Below are positions 9,757 through 19,837 of a stretch of 64,000 nucleotides of DNA, piece after piece (position 1 is the first letter of the stretch; the number at the start of each line of letters is the position of its first letter). Under the pieces are notes generated by a model. The model ran no database searches. It was not told the DNA's origin and worked only from the letters and a program-made list of their open reading frames with translations. The stretch is taken from positions 124,001 through 188,000 of the forward strand of contig JAAKBF010000221.1 of assembly GCA_012656075.1 (NCBI GenBank). The letters run 5' to 3'. This stretch comes from Phytophthora hibernalis. Its lineage: Eukaryota; Oomycota; Peronosporomycetes; Peronosporales; Peronosporaceae. A program made the translations under genes and the position numbers.

Positions 9757-10755
9757 ATGGCTCGTTCAGGTTGGGAGCGCCTTCTGCTCTTTGCGGTTCG
9801 CACGCACAACGCTGTTCTCATTGCGAGGCTGATAAAGCCGCTCTCCTTCGCTAACGCGCTATCAGATTTCTGATGTAAGGTTTGAGCTGGTGAAATACAA
9901 CGACGCTGAGTGCAGAACGCTTTTTCGCTTCTCTAGAGCGGAACTAGCGGCGTTGGTTGTGTGCTTACGTGTACCAGCTACATTTACTACAAAGGAGCGT
10001 ACGCGTGGCGGCCGTGAAGAAGGTCTCTGCCTTCTGCTTCGCCGCTTGGCGGTCCCTGATCGATGGTTTGATATCATGCCATTGTTTGGGCGATTACCGA
10101 GTGCGATGAGCAACATCTTCTATTACGTGCTAGACCATTTGGTTGCTGTATTTGAAGAGGTTCTATTCCTAGATCGTACTAGGATATCGAACCAACTCGC
10201 CGACTTCGCTCGTGCAATTACAGCCAAGGGAGCAGAGATCGAAAACGTGTGGGCGTTCATCGATGGCACGGTTCGGGCTTGCTGTCGACCAACAGGTGGT
10301 ACAGCTCAGCGCTCGCTCTACAATGGCCACAAACGCAAACATGCAGACAAGTTCAAGACACTTGTGACACCGGACGGGATCATTTCCCACATTTTTGGAC
10401 CGGTAAAGGACGCCTTCATGACATCACTATTCTCCGAAAGTCCGACCTCGCTCAGCTCCTGGAAGACGACCCACGCTTCGCTGGCTACATTATTTACGGC
10501 GATCCTGCCTATGGCAACACGGACCATTTTGGCTCTCCATTTAATGGCAAGCTCTCAGCGAGTCAAGCAATTGTCAACAAAAGCATGAACCGAGTTCGTG
10601 TTCGTGTTTCGGTCGAGTGGTCCTACGCTCAGTTCGTTCAGTACTGGAAGTTCGTCGACAGCAAAGACCAGATGAGGATTGGTGAGAAACCTGTTACACA
10701 GATTTATAAAATCGCCGTGCTTCTAACGAACCGCATCACGTGCTTGAGAAGATAG
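9757..10755 (+). CDS. PIF/Harbinger-like (DDE_4 type) transposase, two frame changes
   Basis: The start ATG at 9757 (MARSGWERLLLFAVRTHN) gives about 333 codons. The catalytic triad is visible: FIDGTVRACCRPTGG (first Asp, near 10255), IIYGDPAYG (second Asp, near 10490) and VRVSVEWSYAQF (Glu, near 10610). The segment YNGHKRKHADKFKTLVTPDG is the usual Harbinger stretch after the first Asp. Frame changes near 9850 and near 10403 (AAA run) interrupt the frame but not the similarity. Harbinger transposases act with a Myb-like partner, and the convergent gene 75 bases away encodes one. Possibly still active if the breaks are sequence errors. Confidence 0.85.
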
Positions 10756-10829
10756 AACACAAACAGCGTGTATTTCAGATTAGCCCCACCTTCAATACAA
10801 AGCTACCGTGCAACTTAAAACCTGTGTCC

Positions 10830-12285
10830 TTAATTTTTCTTTGCCTTGTTTTCAACCAAAAGTTGCAGCAGCATTTCAAACTGTTTGTCTCGACGCTTGC
10901 CCTCTTCCTCTCGCAGTTTTTGTTCTTGTTGCTGCAGATGCAGCTGCTCCTTGCGGTACTGATTTTCCTGCTCAAGCGTTTCGCGCTGTAGTTGCAGCTC
11001 CTTTTTCTTGGCAATACGATTGAGCTTGTTTTCTTCTAGTTTCTCTCGATCAACCTCTATCTGCTGCGCGAGCATGGCTTCGAGGTCGAAGTCGGCTGTC
11101 GTCTTCGACTTCTGCCGTTTCGTATTGGGGGCTTCTACAAAAAGTAGCAAGCAAAGTTACAGTACACATGTTAGCAACTCAGGCAACACTTGCATAATAG
11201 GTTAGGCCATGACCCCGAGTATGTACCCTTTTCGCCTTCGATGCGTTGTCGAACCCGAGCGTCGGCTGCGGCGCACAGCCTAGCTCCAGCCGTGCCCAGC
11301 GCTTCCGCCTTCTTGTCTTCCACCTCCTTCTGTTCCATCTTTTGCAGAACAACCTCCTCCTTGCGCTTAGATATATCAACCATGAGCTTTGTGTATTCGT
11401 CATACTTCTTATTAACACCCGAAGCTCGTAGGCTAGTTCGCTGAGCAGCAGCATGCTTTTAAGAAGCTTTTTGAACCTGAATATACATCCAAATCCAACA
11501 CAACACATATTGTAGATCAGCAAGTATTTTAGCATACTGCTCAAACTAATCCCTCACTTACCGCTCACTACAGCCTCTCACAGACATGTTTTTGTGATGC
11601 ACTTTCATAAACGTCGCAATAGTTTTCCATGTTTGGGTTTTCTTGCCGTGTTGAGTTTTGTATGGTTCTTGACGAAGCACTTCCCTGCTCATCAGCAACC
11701 CAAATATCAATACAAGGACGACATAACACTAAATCAATCAATACAAAGAGCATCAGCTATTACCGCAATAGATCGAGGTGCATATCGTCATTCCATTGAA
11801 TCGTCTGGCGGGTAGTTGATGGCATTGATACAGGGTCGTCTGGCGTCGTCAACGCCTCATCATGGCTGCATCCGTGGCTGCTACAAGTCATCGCAGTAGT
11901 TATGGCGGTCCCTATTACCATAACAACCGCAAAAGAAAGTCATACACAGTGTCAGCATATCGTAACCCCCTACATATGTAAGCATCTAGCATACCTGAGT
12001 CTGATAGTCCTCTGGCAGCCCGCTTCCGCGCTTGACCTGCCCGAATCCGAGGCTTAAGTCCACGCTCGACCCGCGTGAGTCGGCGTGTAACTCGACCGCG
12101 TCTGCAGGCGAGCTGCTGGGGCTGCTCGTGTCCCCGCTCGAGTGGTTTCCCGCTGGATGCTGCGCCGACATGCTGCACGTACTTGCAGCCTGCCCTGCCG
12201 TGTCTTTTGGCCCTTGTGGGCCGCTTGCGTGTGACGGCGGAGTCTTGGCGACGGCCTTACGAAGACCTTGGCGCCTCGGAGCCAT
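10830..12285 (-). CDS. Myb/SANT-like DNA-binding partner protein of the transposon, five exons
   Basis: Exon 1 (12285-11995) encodes a basic, Ser/Pro-rich N-terminus (MAPRRQGLRKAVAKTPPSHA). Exons 2 and 3 encode a Myb/trihelix-like domain: TIQWNDDMHLDLLR, then EVLRQEPYKTQ...TWKTIATFMKVH. Exon 4 holds FKKLL and DEYTKLMVDISKRKEEVVLQ; exon 5 (11111-10830 region) is a long Lys/Glu/Gln coiled coil ending ENKAKKN. Introns show GT...AG borders, with arginine codons split at exons 2/3 and 3/4. A missing base lies in the AAAA run near 11459, and the exon 1/2 junction phase does not fit, so boundaries are approximate. The role is inferred from known two-gene Harbinger elements, where this protein brings the transposase to the ends. 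Confidence 0.7.
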
Positions 12286-12817
12286 CTTGTCGTTGTCCAG
12301 CCACCAGAAATTCTTGACTGGATATGTGCGTAAGCAAAATTGTGGGGGTCACGAAATAGATGCGCCTTTCCTCGTATTTTTCCGACGAGGGACAGCGTTT
12401 TGCTCGTCTTTTGAGCGCCCACAAAGACGAGGCTGCTTTGTGTGAGATCGTATTTTTGCTCGTCAACGAGCTTGCTAAAACACTCTAATAAGCTTAAAAC
12501 ACCATGCAAATGCTGTTGGCTGAACATGCAATTTTGCATTCGATTTGGTCTGGAGAGGAACTTTAAAATTACCCACCCCGGAGATTTTGGGGTGGGTGGA
12601 TTGAATAAATGGTTTATTCCCACTTTAAAACCCAATTCCGCAACCCTGTCTCCCTGGGGAGTTGCCAAACAGAAGAAACGGTGTTACGTATATAACACGA
12701 GCTTGTAGCCCGTAGCGCATCTGGTTAGGCTTGTAACGTTCAAAACGTTCTTATCATGGCCGTTCAGGCACAGGGTCATCCACGCGGCCTTGCACGGCGT
12801 ATACATGCACTGTACGC

Positions 12818-12964
12818 TCATAAAATGACGCGTGCGCATTGCAATGCGCAACCCTCCTCCACTAGCAACTCGTGGACGTCGCGACGTGCCTCGCACAGCC
12901 TCTGGTTGTACTGTGCGTACGCATCACACAACAGTAGAAGGTAGATATCGTCTTCAGCACTCAT
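12818..12964 (-). pseudogene. Short fragment resembling a transposase N-terminus
   Basis: ATG at 12964, 48 codons: MSAEDDIYLLLLCDAYAQYN, a helix-rich start like those of oomycete DDE transposases, then a stop. No continuing similarity beyond it. A remnant at best. Confidence 0.3.
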
Positions 12965-13778
12965 CCTGCGCGGGAGCGGGCTGGTAGTCGAATGGCGAAC
13001 TTCAAGTAAAAAGAAAAGTTTAGAAAGATTTTGAACAGTTTGTGTCCTGTCTATGTACAGTTAAACATTCGGAGGGCAATGTGATTAGACCAGAGTTAGA
13101 CACTGAAATGCAAGTTGTGGTAGAGGAAAATTGCGCTAAGTCGACATACTTGCCGAAACGACGCGACATATCTGCTGCAAATATGTCGGTTGATCTATTA
13201 GGTTTTGGTAGGCGTCCATTGGCAAAGGAAATACACACATATGGAGGTTTTACGAAAATGTTGCATGATCGCCGTGATTTACGGTACCTCCAGTGTCACC
13301 GTAGTTTAACCCTTCCTGCGGAAGTCCTGCAAAACGATGATGTGCAGCAACGGCGAGGACTCTGCGAGCCTCAACTCCGATGCCCCGTCGTACGGATCTC
13401 CGATTTATATCATGACTTTGCAGTCTTGACTTGTTCTGGTAGAGTGTCTTGTACAACCGCATCAGGTGTCCACTGTACGTCAGCGTAGATTTAATATTAG
13501 TGATGCGGTAGTTTGTTTTCTTGTATGAATAAATATCGTCAAATCTCCGATCCCACTTAACTTCACTATATATATTAACAACCAATAGAAAAGTGGGATG
13601 GCAATTGTTTTACTTTGAGCGAAACAAACCAGTCCTCGACAATTCGTGAAAGCTCCACAACCACACCTCTGACGTATCACGTCCGAGAGAGCAGATAAGT
13701 TATGGATACCCTCTACAGATTGCAAGTCATTCGCATACTCTTCGAATAACATCCAAGATCCGACATCTCCGACCCAAC
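12965..13778. other. Transposon-island sequence without a recognisable gene
   Basis: Overlapping frames on both strands here (for example 13042-13488 plus, 13250-13585 minus) have no recognisable domain and overlap one another. A small hairpin (CGACATA...TATGTCG) lies near 13165-13190. Probably decayed element sequence. Confidence 0.4.
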
Positions 13779-14018
13779 ATGAGCCTAAACGAACTCGCGT
13801 CGGCCAACATGAAGCGGGATCGGGAATGCGTAGCACGTTCGTTTCTGAAGTTCCTTGAGAAGGAATCCGTCAGCTGGGAGTGTGCATGCAGCGCGAGAGT
13901 GCCACGCTCGTCTTGGAGGCTGTGGTTGACGAGTTCGACAACTACCTTGCCTTCAATGAAGGGCGCAAGGGTCCTCTCGGGAAATGACAAAACGCGTGGT
14001 AAATTCCTTACCAAATGA
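13779..14018 (+). pseudogene. Possible Crypton (tyrosine recombinase) fragment
   Basis: MSLNELASANMKRDRECVAR...FLKFLEKESVSWE and, in another frame just downstream, ESATLVLEAVVDEFDNYLAFNEG resemble the helical N-terminal part of oomycete tyrosine-recombinase (Crypton-like) elements. The catalytic domain is absent and the frame changes near 13885. Weak assignment. Confidence 0.35.
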
Positions 14019-15118
14019 CAAATTCCAACTTTTGTGACAGAAGGCGTGGCAGATAAGTTCAGTGGACAGAACCACAGGAGTGTCCAATATACTTGGTTTT
14101 ATAAATATTAGCGGATCAAAAGACAGGATTTTATTTTTGACCAATCATACTATTCGCGGTAAACCAAGCAATATGCTTGGTTTTACAACAATAATTGCAA
14201 TAAGTATTGTAAAACCACGCAAAAGGATAAAATTATACTGAGATAGTTAATAACGAATTGCTTAATAGCACAGCCCAACCAGGATTAATTGTACGCTCTC
14301 ATATACCGATGTCAAATCGGTGACAACCCTCGAAAAGCTTATTCATACGCTCACAATGGTACCGGTAGTACCGATATCATATCGGAGACAACCACGACCC
14401 GCTCACAATGACACCAGTAGTAAACCGATGCCCTTATCGATCGCATTAAGGACATTTCTTTAAATCTCGTTCAGTGGCGTGATGTCAATTACCTATCAGG
14501 TTAGCCGACACATCGAGAGCTATTACATTATTTTTAAGGCCCTTTGGGTCAGGCGCCCTTTGCCAGGCTAGCTTTTGCAAGAGCTTTGTGTTTGATGTTT
14601 TACTCAGGCTATGAAATCTATGACGTCGTGTTCTTAGTATTTTCATTTATCAAGTAATGTGTGTTTTGTGGTTTTATCTACTAACCGCAGATGCGGTACA
14701 GATAATTAGTTGTACGGATTTAATATCGATAAGATCAGCTCAATAATATCACTGGCGTCATTTTATCGGTGTTGTAAGAAAAGCGCCCTGGAATCTACTA
14801 TGTCAACCTTCGCGTAGCCCTAGTGAAGCGGGATGCGGGCTAAAATCAAACATTAATGCATGTTCAACATTTTACTACGGAAATTAGGCATACAATTTCC
14901 AAGTATATTTAAACCCCGCAATAGGGTAATGCAAACGTTGGTACTGAAATGCCAAAACACGTGGTGCCGCCGTGGCTCAAAAGTCAGCATAATTCAGACG
15001 GTCGCTATCACGCCTTCTGGGTTCGTACGTGTGTATGGCGTAGCGCGCCGGCTTGGCACTGCAGCCACGGCTCTAACTCACAAAATCACGACGCGTACAT
15101 TAACATCTATTCAGATGC
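14019..15118. other. AT-rich non-coding stretch with degenerate repeats
   Basis: No gene recognised. Near 14170-14215 a stem GGTTTTACAA / TTGTAAAACC is repeated around AT-rich sequence, and TTGGTTTTA occurs several times. Between 14290 and 14440 three degenerate units share GCTC(A/T)CA(A/T)...CCGATG and ATCGG. These look like remains of small non-autonomous elements. Confidence 0.4.
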
Positions 15119-15349
15119 ATGCAGGGCGGCGTTTCACCATCTCCTGGGAAGGTTTGCGCGCTACTTACATCCCCCGCCAGCCGCAAATGGGCGCCCGCGA
15201 AGCTGCGCTACCACCACCAGGCGTTGTGGCTCATCTTATACTTCTACGTTGGTTCGATGGAGAACAGCACGCTGTGCATGGTATTTGGGGAGCGATTTTT
15301 GGGTCAAAATGGGTCAACACTTTTAAGCCAAACTCATTGTCTTATTTAA
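15119..15349 (+). pseudogene. Transposase N-terminal remnant (PIF/Harbinger-like)
   Basis: ASRKWAPAKLRYHHQALWLI and the following LYFYVGSMENSTLCMVFG resemble the pre-catalytic region of PIF/Harbinger transposases, where a helix precedes 'L.F.G....STL...FG'. The rest is missing. Longer overlapping frames in this stretch have no recognisable content. Confidence 0.35.
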
Positions 15350-15603
15350 AAAAGGTTGACCCTAAATTTGATCCATATAAAGATCTTGAAACAATTTTTC
15401 ATATAACTGTCATATTTTATATTTTGTAAACTTGATGTTATATAAATTTGTAGAGTTACGTAGCAGCTCTATGAAATTGCTGAAGTGGTTTTGGAAGTCT
15501 GGACAAAATGCAAACATATACTACCTCTGCTAACCACATAACGCACATATGTGTCGGTGAAAAAACAGGTCAAATGTAATACCAGCTGAATCCGATCGCT
15601 TAA

Positions 15604-17537
15604 ATGTTTCCCGCTCGTTTTCAGCAATTCCTCCGTGGATTCCCCCACTTTGGTTCCCCCATTTCGCAAACCGACGGCAACCGCATACCCCTTCGGGTGG
15701 TCAAGAAGCAGGCAACTAACGCTGAACGCCAGTCGCTATGGGAAACCTGCCTGTTTCGCAGCAACAATGGCAAGTTCAAGCACGGTGACGAGAAAAAGAT
15801 TGCCGCTGACTTCGGACTCAGTAGCTGGGTCGTCAAGCGAATCTGGAAGCAATGAATTAGTTCGATGGGACCCCGCGTGACCAGGGTTTCCTAAAATACT
15901 ATTGCAATTATATGTAGGGCCCTCGACGAAATAAAAAATTGTGCGACACTCAAACGAAGAAGAAATACATTATTGCATACATCGGCGTCCTGAAATACAT
16001 AATGCATATTAAACTACTTCAAAGTAGAAGTTTTATACTGAAGTATGACTCGATTCAGATCTACTTGTCTGCCGTTTGCATCTGTGCCATCGCTGGACAG
16101 CTCCGTTAATTAATAAATGCAACGTCGGAAGTACCTCATCAGTTCGTATGTGTACAAGAAGCAGCTACAACTTTTCAAAATCGGGAATTAACGGTGGCAA
16201 TTGGTACAGATTTTTGATAGTGAAACAGATTATTGCTCTGGGTGTCGGGACCAAAATAAGTTATTGAGCGGATACAGCGGACATCAAGAAATACATTATT
16301 GTATGGTAAAATAAATGAATTATTGATATTGCCATATATTTTTAGGAAACCCTGCGCGTGACCGCAGTCGTGAAGGCTCGTTGGGGCCTTCGAGGGCGAA
16401 AGAAGAAAGACCGAGTCGAAATCTGTGCCCGCATCCGCCAGATTCCTGTCGCGGATAGACGCAATTACAGAACAATCCAAACGAACACGAGCCTCACTCC
16501 CTACCTCATCAAACAGCTGCGGCGAGAAGGGTATCTACGTCGTGCCCTAACGCAAACCCGGCCGTTGTTGACCGCAAAACACAGGCACGGCCGTGGTGTG
16601 TGAAGCAGGTGAAGCAGATGATGGATGGGAGCTGCACCTTCAACGAGATGTACGATACCGTACACGTCGACGAGAAGTGGTTCTACGTGAAGAAGGTCGG
16701 ACAGAAGGTCTACATCTTGACGGGACTCGATGGAATGCCGAGCGAGGAGGCCCCCATTCAATATTTACAGAGCAAGAGACACATCAAAGTGATGTTTCTG
16801 TGTGCTGTCGCGCGCCGACGCGAGGGTTGGAACGGAAAACTGGGGATCTGGCCTGTGGGGAGAAGTACACGACACAACGTAGGAGCGTCAATGGCGAGGC
16901 TGGTGTGGAGTTGCTGCGTCCGGTGACCATGACCCGCGAAATCTATCGCCGCATGCTCATTGAGAACGTTATCCCTGCAATCAAATCGCAGTGGGTGTGG
17001 GTGAATGACAACGAGGAAGAGGTTCCGCTCAAGGTGCTATCGTGGTGCAGCAAGATAATGCAAAGCCTCACGTACTACCAGCCGACCCTGAAGTGTTGAC
17101 CGCGGGATGCTCTGATGGTTGGAAGATCACTATCATTCCACAGCCAGCACAGAGTCCGACCTAAATGCTTTGGACTGCGGAGTTTTCCACTCGATCCAAG
17201 CGCTGCGATCGTTCACGGCGCCGCGAAACCAGAGGAGTTGATCAGAGAGGTGGTACACGCATTTGAGGGAACGAGTGGTACAACACTGAACAAGACATTT
17301 CTGTCGATCCAGCTTATCATGGAAAACATCATGAAGCACAACGGGGCAATTCCTTTTCGTTGGGCCACCTTCTCAAGGACAAGCTTCTCAGTACTGGCGA
17401 GTTGCCCAGCTCAGCCCCATGCGTCTCGGCGCTCTACGCCCGTATCCTCGCCAAGCTCGCACCCCAAGCCACTCAGGTTTCCATTCCACCTGAGTTGGAT
17501 GTCTTTCTACAGTGAGCAGGCGGAACACGAACACTAA
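15604..17537 (+). pseudogene. Tc1/mariner-like transposase pseudogene, split by a small TIR element
   Basis: An N-terminal helix-turn-helix (NAERQSLWETCLFRSNNGKF...IAADFGLSSWVVKRIW) is followed, after the 472-bp insertion at 15882-16353, by RRNYRTIQTNTSLTPYLIKQ, TFNEMYDTVHVDEKWFYVKK (first catalytic Asp, near 16665), KVMFLCAVARRREG, MTREIYRRMLIENVIPAIK, a second DNAKPH motif near 17055 and an 'LNALDCGVFHSIQAL' stretch near 17163-17205 in another frame. At least four frame changes and an early TGA at 15853 disable it. The family cuts and pastes at TA sites; ends were not identified. Confidence 0.8.
15882..16353. mobile_element. 472-bp non-autonomous CAGGG element (hAT-like MITE)
   Basis: Starts CAGGGTTTCCTAAAATA and ends with the reverse complement of CAGGGTTTCCTAAAA. 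An exact 8-bp duplication CGCGTGAC flanks it (15874-15881 and 16354-16361). Removing the element and one octamer restores an open frame across the junction in the host transposase (…RVT|AVVKARWG), direct proof of insertion. No coding capacity; several ATACATTAT-type motifs inside. CAGGG ends with 8-bp duplications are typical of hAT elements. Confidence 0.92.
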
Positions 17538-17760
17538 CTGTCTCCTTTTTCCTTTTTCTTTTGCTTTCGTTGAGATGCATGTAGTACCTGCAGTAGTAAC
17601 CGTAGCCGCCACTCGCCATCTTTCAAACATCACTAAGAGAGAACCTTTGCATAGCTAATACCCGAATAAAAACAAGGCAGATGCTCGAGAATTTTTTTGC
17701 AAATGTGCGTTTATTGCTTAGCGGGGGTAGTATACTGTTATGTTGGCATACACAATTAAT
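17538..17760. other. Spacer between the mariner remnant and the next element
   Basis: AT-rich 3' sequence of the mariner remnant. No gene or clear mariner TIR recognised. Confidence 0.4.
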
Positions 17761-18171
17761 GTGATAGTCAGGGATTGATAGTCATTTGATTTTGGATGAT
17801 TGAATATTCATATTGCTTTCAGAATCGAATATGAATACGAATATTCAAATTTATTTGTTTCAGCTCGCTTAAATGAATATTAATATTTGAACGTATTAAT
17901 ACCCATATTCAATCGTACTTGTGCGTTTCAGGGGATATGTTAAGATGGCTACATCGAAGTACGAGTACGTTGTTTGCCTGTAAGAAGTTCTTACAGGTTC
18001 TTACTACGAACCCGCCATTTATTCATACTTCGGCGGTGACCGGAAAGACAATGTATTCTAGTGTTTTAAAAGTCATAGACTTAGTCTGCTCTAGCCTAAT
18101 CCGGTATGCCGTTCTTGTCAACCAAATATGTACGCTGCTGGTAGTTTCGAAGGAGATATAATATAGCCAGT

Positions 18172-18218
18172 TGACAGCAGGATGAGGATGGATATTATAC
18201 ATCCTCTTCCTGCTGTCA
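18172..18218. repeat. Short hairpin, 19-bp arms with one mismatch
   Basis: Arms 18172-18190 and 18200-18218 (TGACAGCAGGATGAGGATG against its inverted copy) with a 9-base loop, inside the 1.87-kb element. It could form a small RNA hairpin if transcribed; no evidence of expression. Confidence 0.7.
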
Positions 18219-18997
18219 GCTGTAACAATAAGAGTAGCTACTGCTGCGCGCTTGGTAGTTGTACCTAAAAGAGTTTCGTGATCGCTGTTTCCTCTTATCT
18301 TTGATTATGAGTTCGGTAACCGTTTGGCAAAAGTTGTTCAAACAAAGCACGAAATGAAAGCAGCACCATGCATTGCTGAGGGGAATAACGATAGATACAA
18401 AACCTTACTTAGCAGATAGTCGCGCGTCATTTCGAACATCATTGCTATACAAACGATATATTTGGTTCGACGCACTCCTCCATGACATCGAGCTCTGGGA
18501 CTCGGCCGGTCCGCTCATTCCTTTTGGGCCCACACCAAGCTCTTTTTCAGTTGTGGTCATCTTGGCCACGGAAGTAGTTGTGTAGACACATTATTATGTA
18601 ACACATTTATATATGTGGACCACCTCGTTCCAAAACACGGTGGAATAAAGTTGAAGTGCGCGCTCAGTGCGCGCTCATTGACCAGTTCTTGATATAGGTG
18701 ATTGACCCCCTGCCAAATCTTTCAGAGTCCCAGATCTATCAGACTTTGCGGTAGTAGCACAATCACTCCGCACCCGCGGCACAACCATTCCAACCTTTCG
18801 TATAGATACAGCACGCCGCATAAGAGCGAGTAAAACAGAAGTGTCAACACGGATCCCTTTGCAGTATTTCACTGTCGTGAGCATCGCTGCGGCTTCTTCG
18901 AAAATAAGTGGAAGCAGCGGCGGAAACGAGACCAATGGGCATGAAACCATAAAGTAAACGTTGCTTGAGGCTTGTGGCCGGGAGCGTGCAGTTTGTG

Positions 18998-19201
18998 AAC
19001 TATGTTTTTAAAATCATTTTGAACTAATCCAACAGTACTTGCAAAAAAAGCTGTTGAAGCACCAATTACAGTAATAACTTTTAAAGAAAACATAGAATAT
19101 TCAAACATAGGTGAACAACGTGCTGTTAAGTAAACGCCAGCAGTTACCATGGTTGCTGCATGAATTAAGGCTGAAACTGGGGTCGGTCCTTCCATTAAAT
19201 C
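18998..19201 (-). pseudogene. nad5: Nuclear copy of mitochondrial nad5 (NUMT fragment)
   Basis: Sixty-eight codons read EGPTPVSALIHAATMVTAGV, then YLTARCSPMFEYS, and later AFFASTVGLVQNDF. This is a highly conserved transmembrane and proton-channel part of NADH dehydrogenase subunit 5 of respiratory complex I, a mitochondrially encoded protein in oomycetes. The codon use is A/T-rich, unlike the nuclear genes around it. Similarity stops abruptly at about 19201 on one side and at NIV (18998) on the other, where ordinary nuclear sequence resumes. The frame is undamaged, so the transfer is recent. Confidence 0.9.
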
Positions 19202-19247
19202 CGTGTAATTTACCTTTATTACCTTCATAATTAAATATATTTATCAC

Positions 19248-19496
19248 ATGTATTTTTTTTTCCATCAAAATTCTTCAATTACTAGAATATTAAATTTATG
19301 TATTTTAAATGGACGTTCAAAAAGTATTTATAGTTTTTTTAAAACTTCTAGAATTAAGTTACGTAAATTACCTCAACAGATGCTTTACCTGGTGTTTCAA
19401 AATATAGTTGGTAATTTTATTATGATTATACCAGATGCTCTTTCCAATTTTTTCAAAAATAAAAAGGTTTTGACACGCATATTCATTTGTATTTAA
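19248..19496 (+). pseudogene. Second mitochondrial-like segment, possibly rps7
   Basis: A frame of 82 codons in very A/T-rich DNA. SSITRILNLCILNGRSKSIY and LPQQMLYLVFQNIVGNF follow the pattern of the N-terminal part of ribosomal protein S7 ('..LLM.NGKK..A...F....' then 'P...VF..A..N..P'). It lies 19 bases beyond the first codon of the nad5 frame and on the opposite strand. Either neighbouring genes of the mitochondrial genome or two fragments joined. The rps7 identity is tentative; mitochondrial origin is likely from composition. Confidence 0.45.
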
Positions 19497-19837
19497 ATGT
19501 ATTAATATGACCTCCGCCCGTCGATATCATTTGAGTTATTATAATAATATGGGCGAACCAGATCAAATATGAATATGAATATTCATTCGAATATTCGAAA
19601 ATATTCAAACATATTAATATGCCATTTGACTATCAATCCCTGGTGATAGTACCTCCGCTTTCTGAAGTGGGCAAACCGGCGAAATGTTGGCAGACAGGGT
19701 GTGGTTAGGGGTGAAGCATGAGCATAGGGCTGCCGGTTGATCCGTGCAACAGTGCAATTTTTACTTTTAAAATTGAAGTTGGCTCTTTATACCCTTTGTA
19801 AATATATTTATGGATTTACTGATGTCGAGGCACTGTA

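Larger units (their letters stand above)
9320..12648. mobile_element. Two-gene DNA transposon, CAGGGTTGCG ends, 8-bp target duplication
   Basis: The ends are CAGGGTTGCG at 9320-9329 and its reverse complement at 12639-12648. The same octamer TCTCCCTG lies directly outside both ends (9312-9319 and 12649-12656), a perfect 8-bp target site duplication. Inside are two convergent genes: a DDE transposase of the PIF/Harbinger type (9757-10755, plus) and a Myb-like coiled-coil protein in five exons (10830-12285, minus). A GGGTGGGT motif occurs near both ends, and a 9-bp-arm palindrome (ACCCACCCC / GGGGTGGGT) at 12571-12597. Harbinger elements normally duplicate 3 bp, so the 8-bp duplication is odd. 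Confidence 0.85.
17769..19642. mobile_element. 1.87-kb non-autonomous CAGGG element (hAT-like) carrying mitochondrial DNA
   Basis: The left end CAGGGATTGATAGTCA (17769-17784) and right end (19627-19642) are inverted copies. The exact octamer GTGATAGT flanks both ends (17761-17768 and 19643-19650). Subterminal regions at both ends are rich in GAATATTC palindromes (17806-17900 and 19565-19620), a feature of hAT elements, which bind such repeats. No transposase is encoded. The interior holds GC-richer sequence of unknown origin (about 18370-18960), then two mitochondrial-like segments (18998-19201 and 19248-19496). Confidence 0.9.

Noticed and set aside
12700..12775. tRNA-like A-box (TAGCGCATCTGGTTAGG) downstream of the first element
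   Set aside because: No matching B-box (GGTTCGANTCC) at the right distance and no cloverleaf can be drawn; perhaps a tRNA-derived remnant, but not supportable.
13042..13488. 148-codon open frame on the plus strand, with minus-strand frames overlapping it
   Set aside because: No domain, no continuation on either side and competing frames of similar length; treated as decayed repeat sequence.
14860..15429. 189-codon open frame
   Set aside because: Composition and lack of any family signature suggest chance; a different frame within it carries the transposase-like residues.
18650..18680. Tandem GTGCGCGCTCA duplication
   Set aside because: Only two 11-bp units; likely chance or slippage, with no further structure.
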